Shown here: piece by piece, positions 1 through 13,200 of the stretch | How the letters are laid out: each line of letters begins with the position of its first letter | How positions within the stretch are numbered: the first letter of the stretch is position 1 | Assembly: GCF_037975245.1 (NCBI RefSeq) | Contig: NC_092576.1 | Location: forward strand, 8,759,501 to 8,823,500 | Origin: Apostichopus japonicus | Taxonomy: Eukaryota; Echinodermata; Holothuroidea; Aspidochirotida; Stichopodidae | Length of the DNA: 64,000 nucleotides | Reading direction: 5' to 3' | The notes under the pieces: model-generated | Told to the model about the DNA's origin: nothing | Database searches by the model: none | The model's input: the letters and a program-made list of their open reading frames with translations, nothing else | Position numbers and translations under genes: made by a program

Positions 1-1155
1 ACGAAATGAATAATTGAATAAGAGGTATGCAGGTAGATGGGTCTGATAGTGGTTGTTATAATGGGGTAGGCTTCACCCCTCCCCCCCACCGGCCTCTCCC
101 ACAAAATTCTCAAAATTAGGTACTATAGCTGGTCCAGTGGCTGATATATCCATGGGACGAACCAAACTTTCTAGCATATGTAAGAAACTGAGAGATATTT
201 GATCTGTTTGATGGGACTAATTGACATTTTTTGGCCTAGGCCTATCCCCATCAAAAATTGTATAACTGAACAAGAGATATTCAGATTAAATTTCATATTT
301 CATGTGACAGACTGACCTTGGTAAATAGTAAATATATAATTAATAATAAAAATAATAAATAAATAACTGAGAAAGATTTAGTCCAAGGGATGGGCCTGAT
401 TATACATTCACGGTTATGGTATAGACCTACCCTCGTCAAAAATGGTATAACCCATCAAGAGGTATGCAGATAGAAAATTGATATTTCATGTGACAGAACT
501 ACCTTGGTAAATAAATAAATAGATTAAAACTTGACAAAGATTTAGTCCAATAGATGGACCTGACCATACTTTCACGTCTTTATGGTATATCAAAAATTGT
601 ATAACTGAATAAGAGGTATGCAGATAGAAGATCTATATGTCATGTGACAGAGCTTGGTAAATAAATATATAATCTAAGAAAGATGGGACTGATCATACAT
701 TCATGTTGTATGATACAGACCTACCCTTGTCAAAAGTTGTATAATATGGAACTGTGAGTCAAGGTGTGTACGTACTACTGAGTCCAATTCTTGATATTTC
801 TATGGGATAGAGGCTACCCTGGGGTAAAGAACTGAATGACTGGACAAGGGCTAGTAGGGTTGATAGATCCCGGGAATCGATAATTCCACGGGATGGATGA
901 GCTGGATAATGAACACATTATCAAAATAAAGGTTGCCTAGGGTTACTAGATTTTATGTTGCTAAGGGCCATATGTTAATATGATAAGTTCAGGAGGCAAC
1001 AGACTAATCTACAGGACAACAAAATAATTTAATAATATTTAAGGATCGCGATAAGATATAATATAGGTTGTTCGGTGAGCAGTTTTCATTTTTATATCAG
1101 GTTTCATGAATTATCATTTTCAGCCATTTCTAGAAATCTAAAAGTGGTCTCTTAC
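1..1155. repeat. Diverged tandem repeat in a gene B intron (about 165-bp units)
   Basis: Recurring blocks 'gtataactgaa-aagaggtatgcagatag', 'catgtgacag-ctaccttggtaaataaat' and 'cctaccct-gtcaaaa' recur about every 165 bases from 1 to about 760 (four to five copies), with A/T-rich filler. From 760 to 1155 I see no feature. The whole stretch is the intron downstream of exon 1156-1246. Confidence 0.6.
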
Positions 1156-1246
1156 TTGTTGGAGGACAAGTGCCGACATAAAACCTGATATCATCCACGG
1201 CTATATCTCCCTGAAAGCTACTCCCTTTAAGCGCTTCCACAATCAC
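1156..1246 (-). CDS. Gene B exon: MAM B10, C part
   Basis: Reads [20 protein letters not shown], then [10 protein letters not shown], the canonical closing segment of a MAM domain. Acceptor TTATCCTAG and donor GTAAGAG. Starts in phase 0 and ends in phase 1, so another exon must follow to the left of the window. Confidence 0.88.
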
Positions 1247-4200
1247 CTAGGATAAAAATAAAAATAAAAATAAAATAAATGGATTGATCTAGTGCCATGC
1301 TGGGATCTTGATTCATCATTGGTTACCTACAAGACAGAGCAGTGAGAACAATGAATGACCACCCATCAAAAAACGGTTGACCATCCATGATGAAATAACA
1401 CTTCCACATCGGAGTATGGAGTGTAAGCTCAGTGGTTAACGCCGGTGCCTTTCAATCATAAGGTCCCCGGTTCGAGTCACTCCAAGATTAATGTATGTCG
1501 TCCATGTTTGTCGTTGACAATTGGCAATTCATAACCATGGACGTTAAATATGAATGTAAGAGACTGACTTCGGTCAGCCTGCGGCTTTGATAAGCCAATG
1601 ATGGCTTCTTCGCGAGTTCCTGCTTGCAGGAGGATCTAAAGTACATACACGCGTACATACACGCACGCATACACGCAAACATACATCGGTATGGGGCTGT
1701 AACTTGTACAATAGCAACACAAAGCATAAAATAACTTTCCTACTAAGTCAAGAAAGTATACATGTAGTAGTTGGCCAGTAGTTGAGTAGCAGTCTCCCCC
1801 CCTGCCCCCCTCCCCCTCACCCAAAATCAATCAATGTTCACCTGATAAGTGCCGGTATGAGTAAACTGGATTACAGCCTGAGACCATTTGTCCCCCTGGT
1901 TGCCCTGTTTGGTCCATATCATAGTCTCTGATTGATCCAGGAGGTAGACGTTGAGTTGGTTTATGTTCTGGCCGTACATGTGGTAGTAGAATTCCATACA
2001 GTAATCTACATCGCTGATTAAAGTCGAGCTAACCAGACGGGCATTGAAATTGTTTGACCCAGACGAAGTCTCCAAGTAAACATAGTATCCTAGAGATGGG
2101 AAATTCAAATACTAAAACTGTCAAAAAGATCATTCATAAAAGACATATTGTATCAAAGCAAAGCAAATTAAAACAAAATTAACGAATGACAAAATGTTAT
2201 AATTTTATCGACCATGCGCCACTAGCTCTGTGATGTGATTATCTACTTTTAGGTTTAGCTCAAATTGATAAATCTCATAACTGCTGGGCATAAATTCAAA
2301 CAGTAGATTAACTTATTTCCATCAAGCACAGGCAAAGAATAATATACAACACTTAAAGGTGATCTTCAATATTTCCAAGGAGGGCGCTGTTATAATAGCC
2401 TTAAAGTTCTGTTTATATGATCTCCAAAAGTGTTGTATTTCTCAATCTATACATGTGCTAGTTGTAATCGCAGGTATAAAGTCCAGTATATTTTTGAGAC
2501 TTCCGTAGAATACTTTAATGACGCTCAAAGCTTAAACTCATTTGAGAGGACGTGACTGGTCATAAATCAAAGAAGCTTTCCGATTGGTCGACGATCAGAC
2601 ACGTGTAAAGTTGCCAAACCGCAAAGAGGGCAGCACACATTTCGTTGCTAAAATGCACTAGTTAAGAAATGTGTCACACTATATAAGTGTGAATGAGGGA
2701 ATGTGCTGGTAGTTTGCCCAGAAGTGTACGTCAAAGGAATTATCAGTGATTTCAGAGACTGTAACTTGTCAACTTTCGTGGAACTTGCATAAGAAGTAGA
2801 TATGACTGCTTAATAAACTCACCGTTTGCTGTGCCAGTGGTATGATCATTGGTGGGTCCAGTTCCTAAACTGCTGGTCGTACCCTTCTTGACCGTCCAAT
2901 CCAGCCGGTCACTTTTGTCCTGCGTCCAGAGGCAAATGTTGTTGGCATCAAAATTGCAGTCGTGAGAATCCGGGGCTGTTGTTGGAATAGACGAATTGAG
3001 GTAAGATGGAGATACAATATTGTAATCTTATTAGTGTGGAAAAATATGACTATATTGCAACACACAGAGGGAGATCTAGGGTTTAAAAAGACGACAAAAA
3101 GAAAAGAGGGAAGTGTAGCCCTGGGGTTGGTGAAACCAACATCCATGTATGGGGAGAGGGGGGTCTATGGGTGCTAATAAATGACTACAATTACAAAAAC
3201 AAAAGGTAAGCAATCTTAAGAAGTTAGTGGTAATTACTTACGATATGTGGGTGGTACCGTAGGGGTGGTTGGGGGTGCTTGAGTGACAGGGCATGGGATG
3301 TGTTCAATATAGAGATCGTCCAGTGCTATATCTGAACTAGAGTTGAATCCAGCTACACCTTCAAAGATGATCTGTAATTATCCAGAACAAGAAAAATATA
3401 TAATACATTCGTTCAGCAGTTCATGTTTTCTGAGTCTACAAACTTTAAATAAAGAGTAACTGTGTGAAAAATAGGGATTTCAGGTTATGTTGAGAACAAA
3501 ATCTGACAAGGGTTACTACACAATTGTATGATTTAGCAATACATCTTCAAAATCTAACAAAACCACAATATTTCATGCTTGGAAGCCATTTCCTTGAAAG
3601 CCTGAATAACAAGTTTATATCCATTTCATTTTCTTTTTGCTTTTATCACAAATATGATAAATTATTTCATGCTCAAGATTTTTAAATTATGATTTGTTTT
3701 GTCATTTTCACTCACATGAAACTCTGTTCCTGATTGGAGGTTCAACTTGGCATTGCGCCAAACGTTTCCTTGACTTCCAGAAATACTCCACAGCAGTTCA
3801 GGGCTGACGGAATTTGCTTCTTGTGTGTAGACGTTTAAAGTTCCAACGGCGTTACCAAACATGTGGTACCAAATATCCAGGCAACGTCCTAAATGAAATT
3901 TGAAAATCAAATTTATCCCCCCAAGAAAAAAAGCAACGGAATGAGAAATTAAGATTAGTTTACAATGGATTCAAGTTAACAATAGATAAAATTTATAGAA
4001 TGACAATAAACCCTTAATAATAAAAAAGAATACCCAAACAAAACAGCAAAACAAAACCGGAGAGTTTAATTTAACTTCCGAGATCTTCTTTGTTAAAACA
4101 ATAAGATTATAAGAGCCTACCAATTTTACTTCATTAAAAACAGAGATTATGGAAAGATAGGAAAGGACAATCTAAGTTTAATAACAAATTGACCAATGTT

Positions 4201-7200
4201 TCGTGCAAACTTTCTGCCATTGGAATATACAATATATTTATTAATGTTTGATAGTTTGTTTGATATATGTTGTTCATGCTCCTTATTGTGATTCTGCAGG
4301 TGAGGGCATGAGGGGGTGAGTAACCTGGGTACACAGCCTAAAAGGCACATAGCATCTGTATACACTGAGAGGGGGGGGGGGTGAGGGCGATGAGAAACTC
4401 AAAAGGTTATTAAATTTATGAAGCTCACCTCCTGTAGGTGGTATTCTATCGCTCACAAACCATGCCTTGTCACCTTTCTGCTGCGGGCTGGACGACTCGA
4501 CATAAATATAGTAACCTAACCGAGATGAAACGTTAAATAAACAGACCATTCATACACATATCTATCACTTCATCATAAATTAAAACAAAAGCAAGCTATA
4601 ACATGTCCCACTATGTTTTATCTTCGCTTTCCTGCTGATTATTTGTTCGTTTTTACAACCGAGATATGTTGATGAGATGAATGCAGCTGATATAGACTTA
4701 CATGTTGATACTGCAAAAGTAAACTATCCTTATGTTCTATTCATTAAGGATATTATTGTACAAAATTGACGGACGAGACGACTTTTACGGCGGCCGATAT
4801 GCTGATTCTCTGCAAGACATATTCTGTAACCCGATACGTAGAAATTGTCTCTTGTTGACGTGAACCTGCTTCAACGTCGACACCAGAAACAAACCCGTTT
4901 ACATCGGCCCATATTCACATCACTTCACATTAGTCATACCCTATAGAGAGATGGACTTATTCTACTCAACACCACACTATCTCCTGGCTTCAGGTACATT
5001 CATGGCTTTCTTTGCAGTGCCATTGTTACAATACTTCACTTATCAGCCAATCACTGGCTCAACATAGACAACTGATCCTCAAAAGAAAAAAAAATGTTGT
5101 CTATTCTTTCATGAAACAGCTACTCTCCCCCACCTCAGGACCTCTCCCCAGGTCAATCAGGGGTCAAACTCCTTTAGTATTTAAAAATATACAACAACAA
5201 CACTATATTTGGCATCACCTATGGGGTTCAAATATCTGTATATTTCTACTTGTGTGTGAATAGTTTCACAGACAATCCTAAACTTTTTCACGATATGATA
5301 TTCATATTAATTTTTTTATTATATCCAAATAAAATGGTCACCTCGTTTTGAGTTTAGAGTGTGGTCTTCCTGTGGTCCGGTTCCACCTGTGCCTGTCCCA
5401 GCACCATCTCTCAGCCAATCAAAATCATCATGAGTGAAGTCGTTCTGCCAGGTGCAAAGTCCTCTCTCAAAATCACAGAAGTCCTCCAGAGGGCAGAGAC
5501 CCTGTGTGAGGACGACGTCATCGATTGCGATAGAACCTTCGAGGGAAGAACCCGCAAGAACCTCAAAGTAAATCTGAATTGAAAGAAAAAAATACCAATC
5601 AAATTTTAATTTTAACGTAAAAGATATGAAAACCAAAATTAGAGAGAATATTTCTTAAAACTGAATGAAAGCAGCAGCTGTTTTAAATATGTAATATTAA
5701 TAATATTGAGGATTTATAAAGGGCAGAAATATTCACACAAAAGGTGCTCAAGGCGCATGATAATATTCTGTGGTTAACGATAATCTGTCAAACATAGAGA
5801 CAATCCCTCCACATGGCAGCAGCGAAACAGGGCCCAGCTGACAGTTTACCTCACAATTCACCATTTATACACCTGGGTGAAGCATGGTAGTCGAGATAAA
5901 GTGCCTTGCCTAAGGACATGCCCAAATGATCTGGCCAGGACTCGAACCTGCATTCCTTAGATCACAAGCCACTGCCTTTACCGCTTGACCACAACGCTTT
6001 AATCAGCTTATTAAATATTATCAATCGATTGAATTTATGATACCTTGAAATCAGTGTCAAGAGTTGGATGTATTTCCACTTCTCCCTGCCGCCAATAAAT
6101 TCCGTGGTCACCAGATTTGACCCATATTGGAGGTACAAATTGGTCACCGGAGTCCTGTTTGTAGATGTAGAGCGTCCCGATGTCGTCCCCGTACATGAAG
6201 TAGAAGAAGGAGAGGCAGTGTACACCTCTGACTGAGTAAGGCGGAGACGCAAGCCTCGCTTCAGATCCTTCCGCTTTGAAAGCCGCATTAGCAAACACAA
6301 AATAACCTAAAAGTAGAAGTCAAAAGGGTTCAAAAGGTCAAAGGAGGTCGCAAAAGTCCAAGGTCAAATGAGGTCACAATGTCCAAGTTCAAATAAGGTC
6401 CCAAAAGTCCAATATCAAACAAGGTCCCAAATTCCAAGGTCAAATGAGGTCCCAAAAGTCCAAAGCCAAATGAGGTTCCAAGTCCAAAGTCAAATGCGGT
6501 TCCAAAAGTACAAGGTCAAAAGAGGTCACACATGTCCAAGGTCAATTTCCTTGAGACAAGGTGATGTACCAGCATTGTGTGTCTGTAAACTGCAATAACA
6601 CAGAGGAACTTCAAACTTGGTCAGTAGTTTTTTGTGTACATGTCTATACTGTGATCTGATGTCTAAGGACTTCAAAACCAGCTTCCAGCCTTAACTGCAG
6701 ATTAGGGCACCGAGCAAATCCCAAAAGTAAAAACAAAACAGGAAATATGTCTTCTATCTTTAAAGTGATAGTTATTAACATAACAGCTCAACAATATACC
6801 ATCCTTTTTGTACATTACCAAGAAGACAGCAGAATGTCAAGATGATTTTCCCTAAAGCAACATTTTGAATACTGCACTGAACAATTTTCCCAGAGAATTT
6901 CAAAGTTGGTGCTTGAACATACATTTGTTTCCATGACGAACGGCATTAACATACATCAACAAATGTAACTGGTTATTGATAAATATTCCCATTCTTGCTC
7001 TCCCCCCAACCAACCCCTGGGTCTTCACCTTCACTGGCTGTTCACCTAACATAACATCAGAATATGTATAAATCATGTTATCTGTCTGCTATGTGCTTTG
7101 CAGCCACCCATTAATCATATCAAAGTTACATTAAGTGTAAGTTCACTGTTAATTCATCATCATGGCTATTATCATCACCATGTTCAATCATCGTATAATG

Positions 7201-10200
7201 TTTAGACTGGTTTACCTGTTGGTGATTCGGTTGTGTGGTCAGTGCTTGGTCCTGTACCAAGGATGGGGTCACCATTGGTGCCTCTCTCCCAGTCAAATGA
7301 GACAGCGTCATCGTCTACATTGGTCCAACCACAGAAATCAGCTTCAAATTCACACTCAGCTAGAACGAATAGTAAAAGCAAAAGTCATTTATTGAAGAAT
7401 CTTCCATTTTGGTTTCTACATTTTTCGTTCTTGACTTTGCGGCTTTCATCTGTCTGAAGTGATGTATGGGATAATTGTTGTAACGTGAATCAGGGCTACA
7501 TTCTGTGGCCGTGGCAACGTGCAAAATGGTGGATATGGCTGCTTATGCAGCTCCCATTGGACAAGAATTAGTCAGACATAACACATGTCCACTTCATTCA
7601 GGAAAACTCAGAATGTAGCATTTTCCTAACAAACAGTCAGTGAAGTGGTGCTGTGTGCTCGTGGGTAGTCTGAACTGCCCACTCTCAACAAATCTAACCG
7701 ATCAGAGAGAAATAATTTAACATGTGATCCAAAAGCACTGGTCAATAACAGATGAGAGCGGTTGCTGACCATGTGCTTCTTGACGATTATCTAAAGTTAG
7801 GTCAGGACTGTTGAGTTAAGCAGGGATCATGATTGGTCAAGCGGTGTGTGGCAGGCTGAATGACTGTTGTACGGTACAACTGCAAAAGTGAGGGCAGCAA
7901 AGAGTTCAGTTTCACTTACGTGTAGAAGGGCAGGCTACAGATTCGTATATAATATCATCAATGGCAATGTCGCCCTCAAATCCTGGTCCTCCTATCCCCT
8001 CAATGATGACTTCAAACGAAGATGTCACAGAGATTGGTAGGAAACTGCTCAGCCAGGCAAATTCTTGAACTCCTCGTTTGTGAAAGATCTGAATGAAGTA
8101 GAATCAATGGGAATCAGACAAGCTGAGGGGATTAATGTCACAAACAGAGAAATAGACATCGGGACACATCACGTGTAGACTTTGACTGATAGCTTTTGGC
8201 AATATTACCAACGTAGCAGCTGACTTTTCTTCAAAACATAATCAATGACCAAAGGAGAAGCCCCTCCAACTTTGATTGTTTCCTGTTTGTTTGTTTGTCT
8301 GTTTATTTGTTTGGTTGTCTGCTTTGTTTGTTTGCATGTCTGTTTAATTTTGGTTTGTCTGTTTATGTTTTCCTTTGTTTATTTGTTTGTCTGTGATTTG
8401 AATATTAGCTTCTGCTGTCAGTCTGTTCCTTTGTTTATTTGTCTGTCTGTTTGTCTATTAGCTTCTGCTGTCTTTTTTGTCTGTCTGTTTGTCTATTAGC
8501 TTCTGCTGTCTTTTTTGTCTGTCTGTCTGTCTGCCTGTTTGTTTATTTGTTACTAAGTGTGTTTTTCTGCTTATTTGTTTCTTGACTTGGTTGTTTATCT
8601 ATTTGCTTTTTGTTTATCTTTTTTCATTTGTTTGTTTGTATGTTTATTTATTTGTTCATTTGTCCGTTTATTTGTCTGTCTGTTTATTTATTTGTCTGTC
8701 TGTTTATTTGTTTATTATATTTCTGCCTATCTGTCTGTCTGCCTGTTTGTTTGTTTATTTTTTCTATGTTTGTTTCTGCTTATTTTTTTCTTGACTTGAT
8801 TGTTTTTCTATTTGTTTTTTATTTGTATGTTTATTTATATATTTGTTTGTTGTCCTGCCTACCTTTCTAAATATTCTTCAAAATAACATAAATAACATAA
8901 ATCAATGGTCAGAGAAGAAACACCAGTCCTCCAAATTTTTTTTTTTTTTAGGTTTCCCCTGCATTCCTTTCCTGTCTTTCCGCTCTAATATCAGTATTTA
9001 ATTTAAATGATTTTTTTATATTTTTTATATTAGTATAATATCTGATAATTATATGCATGTCATATTATATCAGTATTTAATTACTACATAGAAACCCATT
9101 CAGAAAGTACAAGGTAACAATTCATTGGGAGAGAATTTGTCACCCATCCAGTCATGACATTGGCAACGTACCCATGAAATCAACTGATCAATATTCAATA
9201 ATGAAAATGAAACGCCAATCAATATTTTGATCAATATATAATATTCCAGCCAAAAAACCTGTGTCTCTGTGTCTTTGGTCTTGATGTACACATTCAGCGA
9301 TCCAATGGTAGGTCCGTACATGTGATACCAGAAGCTAAAGCAGTAGTCGTTATTCCCCGTCGATCTGATTTCACCGGAAGAGAGCCTTGCAACATCTCCC
9401 TTTGTGGCTGTAGAAACTTCAGTGTATAAGTAGTACCCTATCATTAGGAAAACAGACATGAACATTCCATTCTTAATATTCATGGTAAAATATGGGAATA
9501 AAAGGTTGAATTCAATCAAATTCAATACATATACAGAATACGGAAAAAGTAAATAGAAAGAACGAAATGCAAGGCAGAAAACTCCCAGACGATAATGCCT
9601 GCGTATAGCCAAAATATGTCCAAAGTATGGCCAAACACCATTTCAAACGAAGCACTATATGCCCAATGACATCAAGACAGCATGGAGAACATCATCATGA
9701 GAAGAAGGTGGAGATGGATCGGACATGTATTGAGAAAGAGCATAGATGACATCACACGAACAGCCCTCCACTGGACACCAGAAGGCAAAAGAAAGAGGGG
9801 ACGTCCTAAAAACACTTGGCGAAGAACTGTGGAAGGGGAGTTTAAAGACCTGAACCACACATGGGGTACCATCCAAAAATTAGCCAAGGATCGGAAGGAG
9901 TGGAAGACTTTTGTTGCTGCCCTATGTGCCAAGAGGCATAATGGGCAGTAAGTAAGTATAGCCAAAATAATATAAAAGTTAAAGTTTTTTTTTCTTCGTT
10001 TCTTTTTGGGCTAGAAATATACATTTTGTCATAGTATGTGAAATTATACAGAGGACCAGCATGTCAAATGCGCTGTTAATTTTTATGTATTTATTTTTCG
10101 TTTCAGTTTTACATGAATTCTGTGGCAATGGTTTTAATGCTAACTGAACAGCATTCAGAAGTAAATGTTATCACAATTATTGTTTAATTGTCAAAGTGAA

Positions 10201-13200
10201 TCATAATTTTCATACAAAGTTTGCTAGAAATATGGCAAGATATTCACTGGACCTTGCCTTCTGACCATGCCTTGTTACAAGTATGCAAGATATAACATGT
10301 TAATAATACCAAATCATGGTAAAATTAATGCAAGTGTTAAACAAAATTATTTTTCTTCCAAATACTGCAAATTGTTTTTTTAAATTTGATGATAAAAATA
10401 TCAATTGGCTAATTTTGAATTTTTCTGCTCCTGTTTACAAATTATACAAAGCAACTATGCCTCCACAATGGGCTTGCTGCTTTGCAAGAGGTCCACTAAC
10501 TGCAGGCTAGATTGCTCAGTTAGTGCATCAAAGAGTCACTCTGGTATTCATGGGGCTGACACATTTTTTTTTTTAATTCAGATCTAGCAGAAGAATCAAA
10601 AGCTTTCCAAATAACTTTTCTGTTTTGATTTGAATTAGATTGCTTAATATACAATGATTTTGAGGAAATACATAGTTTGACCTTTGAATTAGGTTCTGTA
10701 AGGACTGAGACAGCAGGCCCTCCATAATTTATATATTTCACATACTGCACAGGCTGTTTGCAGTATATAAACAGTTTGTGAACACTTTTTTATTCCTCTC
10801 TCCCTTTCACTATCTCTCTCTGATGATAACAAACTATAGTGGAGTACATTTGGGTTATATTAATGCATGCATGAGAGCATTTCCAGAATAGTACAGAGTT
10901 ATTTTACATTTGTATGCAAATTCAAGACATAACTGACCATCTCCCTCTGGTGTTGTGTGGTCAAACTTTGGACCTGTGAAATACGAGGGCGTGCTTCCAG
11001 TTCTAAATGACCAGTCAAAATCGTCTTCCGTATCCTGTATCCAACCGCATAATGTTGATGCATCGGCCGGACCGAAGTCACAGTTGATATCTTAGAATGA
11101 AAAGAAGGGAATAAGCCTTTTTAAAAAGAAAAATATTAAATATTAAAAAAAAAAAAGGTTAAAAAAAATAATTAAATGTTAAAAAAATAAATAAATAAAT
11201 AAATAATAAATAAATAAAAAAGGCAAGGAAAAGTGATGCAATTGATTGAACATTTAATAACTCATTCATAACTCACCACCAAATGGTTTTAATGTACACA
11301 GATTATTTAGTATGATTGAGGGGTGGTACTATACATATTCAATGATCAAAAAGGTGCAACTTTGTTAAAAATCAATGGAAAATATAGTTTCATAAATGAG
11401 TATTATTTCAAAGGTCTTTTACTGGACAAGATTGCCTGTGACAGACTTACAGAACCAATACCTTGCAATTATCGGGCCGTTACAGAGAACCATTACGAAA
11501 GCTATGGGCGACCAAACTTTATATGTCCTAAACAGCAACACGCTAAAAAAAGAATTTTGAAAGTACTCCTTTGACAAATAATCAAAGATTTCCATATATA
11601 TTTCAAGATAAAATAAATTCACTGGATGTGTGTATTGTAGGTTAGTAAAACTTCCAGTGTATAGCAAATTTAAGGATTCTTGGTTTTAAAATTGTGTACT
11701 GAAAACACTAGACATTGTTTACAGCTGAGGGCTTTACCGTTGGAACTGCCACATTCCTGGAATGTAATATCATCCACTGCAATGTCTGCGTGGCCGTTAG
11801 GATCACCAAAGCCGCTGCCAGGTGTAGCTTCAAAACGAACCTGTTAAAACAGGAAAGAGATAACACCAAGATGACACCTCATAGCTCTCTCTCATATTGC
11901 ACCTGTACCATGTACTCAACCTCTGATAGGTACACCATATCTACACCATCTACAATATGCAACACCAAATCACCCTCTGATAGAGTTAGAGCATATTTAT
12001 GCGATATCATATTTGCACCTGTCAATTAATTCATATGTTAAAGTTTACTTTCGATCACACCCTCTGAAAGGTAACACCATATCTGCACCATCTCCTTATA
12101 ACCACTGGATTGCTAGATCATATATCTCTTCACTTTTGACAATAATTTATTCATTTTCTAACAACTACACCATGCCTTCACCCTCTCAAAACTGCACATC
12201 TTCTACACCATAACCCATAGCCACTAGTTTGCATGTTGCACCTCATAGATAAACCACCTCACAGATGTCTATGCACCCCTCTAACATCTACCATCTATTA
12301 ATCCCTAAAAAGATGCACCGTCTACGCACCATCCACAGATCATTAAAAGCTGCCACCCTTACCAAATATTCTGCAGCCGTCCTTGGTCCAATCGCAAGGG
12401 TTCCCTTGTTCCATTGGTTTCCTTGATCACCCGTAACTGAGAAACTATCTACTGGAACAAAGTTCTCATACAGGAATGCTATCAATGTACCTGCATCTCC
12501 ACCGTAGAGATGATACCAGAATGTCAATGAACACCTGTAGATAACAAGAGAAACAAACTGATTGATTGATTAACTGATTGATTGGATTGATTGTAGAAAA
12601 TTTTTGAATTATAATTCATGGAGTTTGTTTGAGCTACTCAAAATATTTAGAGTTAATTATTTTGGCTGGAGGGCTCATTTTGACTGAGCTAGTGTGTCAT
12701 ATTCACATGTACCCGAATACCACACAATCTAAATAGCTGGTCTAGGTCAGAATATAAACCTGTTTTATTCTGTCCTTACAAGTGAGTTAAAATTAATAAT
12801 CATAATAATAATAATAATAATAAGCAGCAGTTAATTTTACAACGCTTACACAACCACGATGTGGAAGAAACCCGCAAGGGCTTATTGATTACAACTTACA
12901 CGTCAGGTGGCTTCCAATCCAACATTTTAACTCAAATTTGGAATCTTTTCAAATAAAAAGTCATTTCAGATGGGAAAACCATATATTGCTCTTGGATAAT
13001 AAACCCACCTTACTATGACCCGGCCGGGTATCAAACCCGGCAACCTCCCGATTGCTAAGCCTCATTGCCTCAAATGCCACCGCCTTTATTCACTCGGCCA
13101 CAGCACCGGTAGTATTCCGGAATTCATTAATACCAAACGTGCTTGCTTACCTGACTCCAGTATTTCCTAGTGTAGCTGGGCTTTGGAATACAGCAGATAA

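Noticed and set aside
8245-8870. Membrane-like Leu/Phe/Cys/Val-rich plus-strand frames
   Set aside because: Low-complexity TTTG/TCTG/TTTA repeat that mimics hydrophobic helices.
12013-12213. Plus-strand open frames with 'acaccat' repeats
   Set aside because: Imperfect repeats in the intron between two MAM B6 exons; no coding features.
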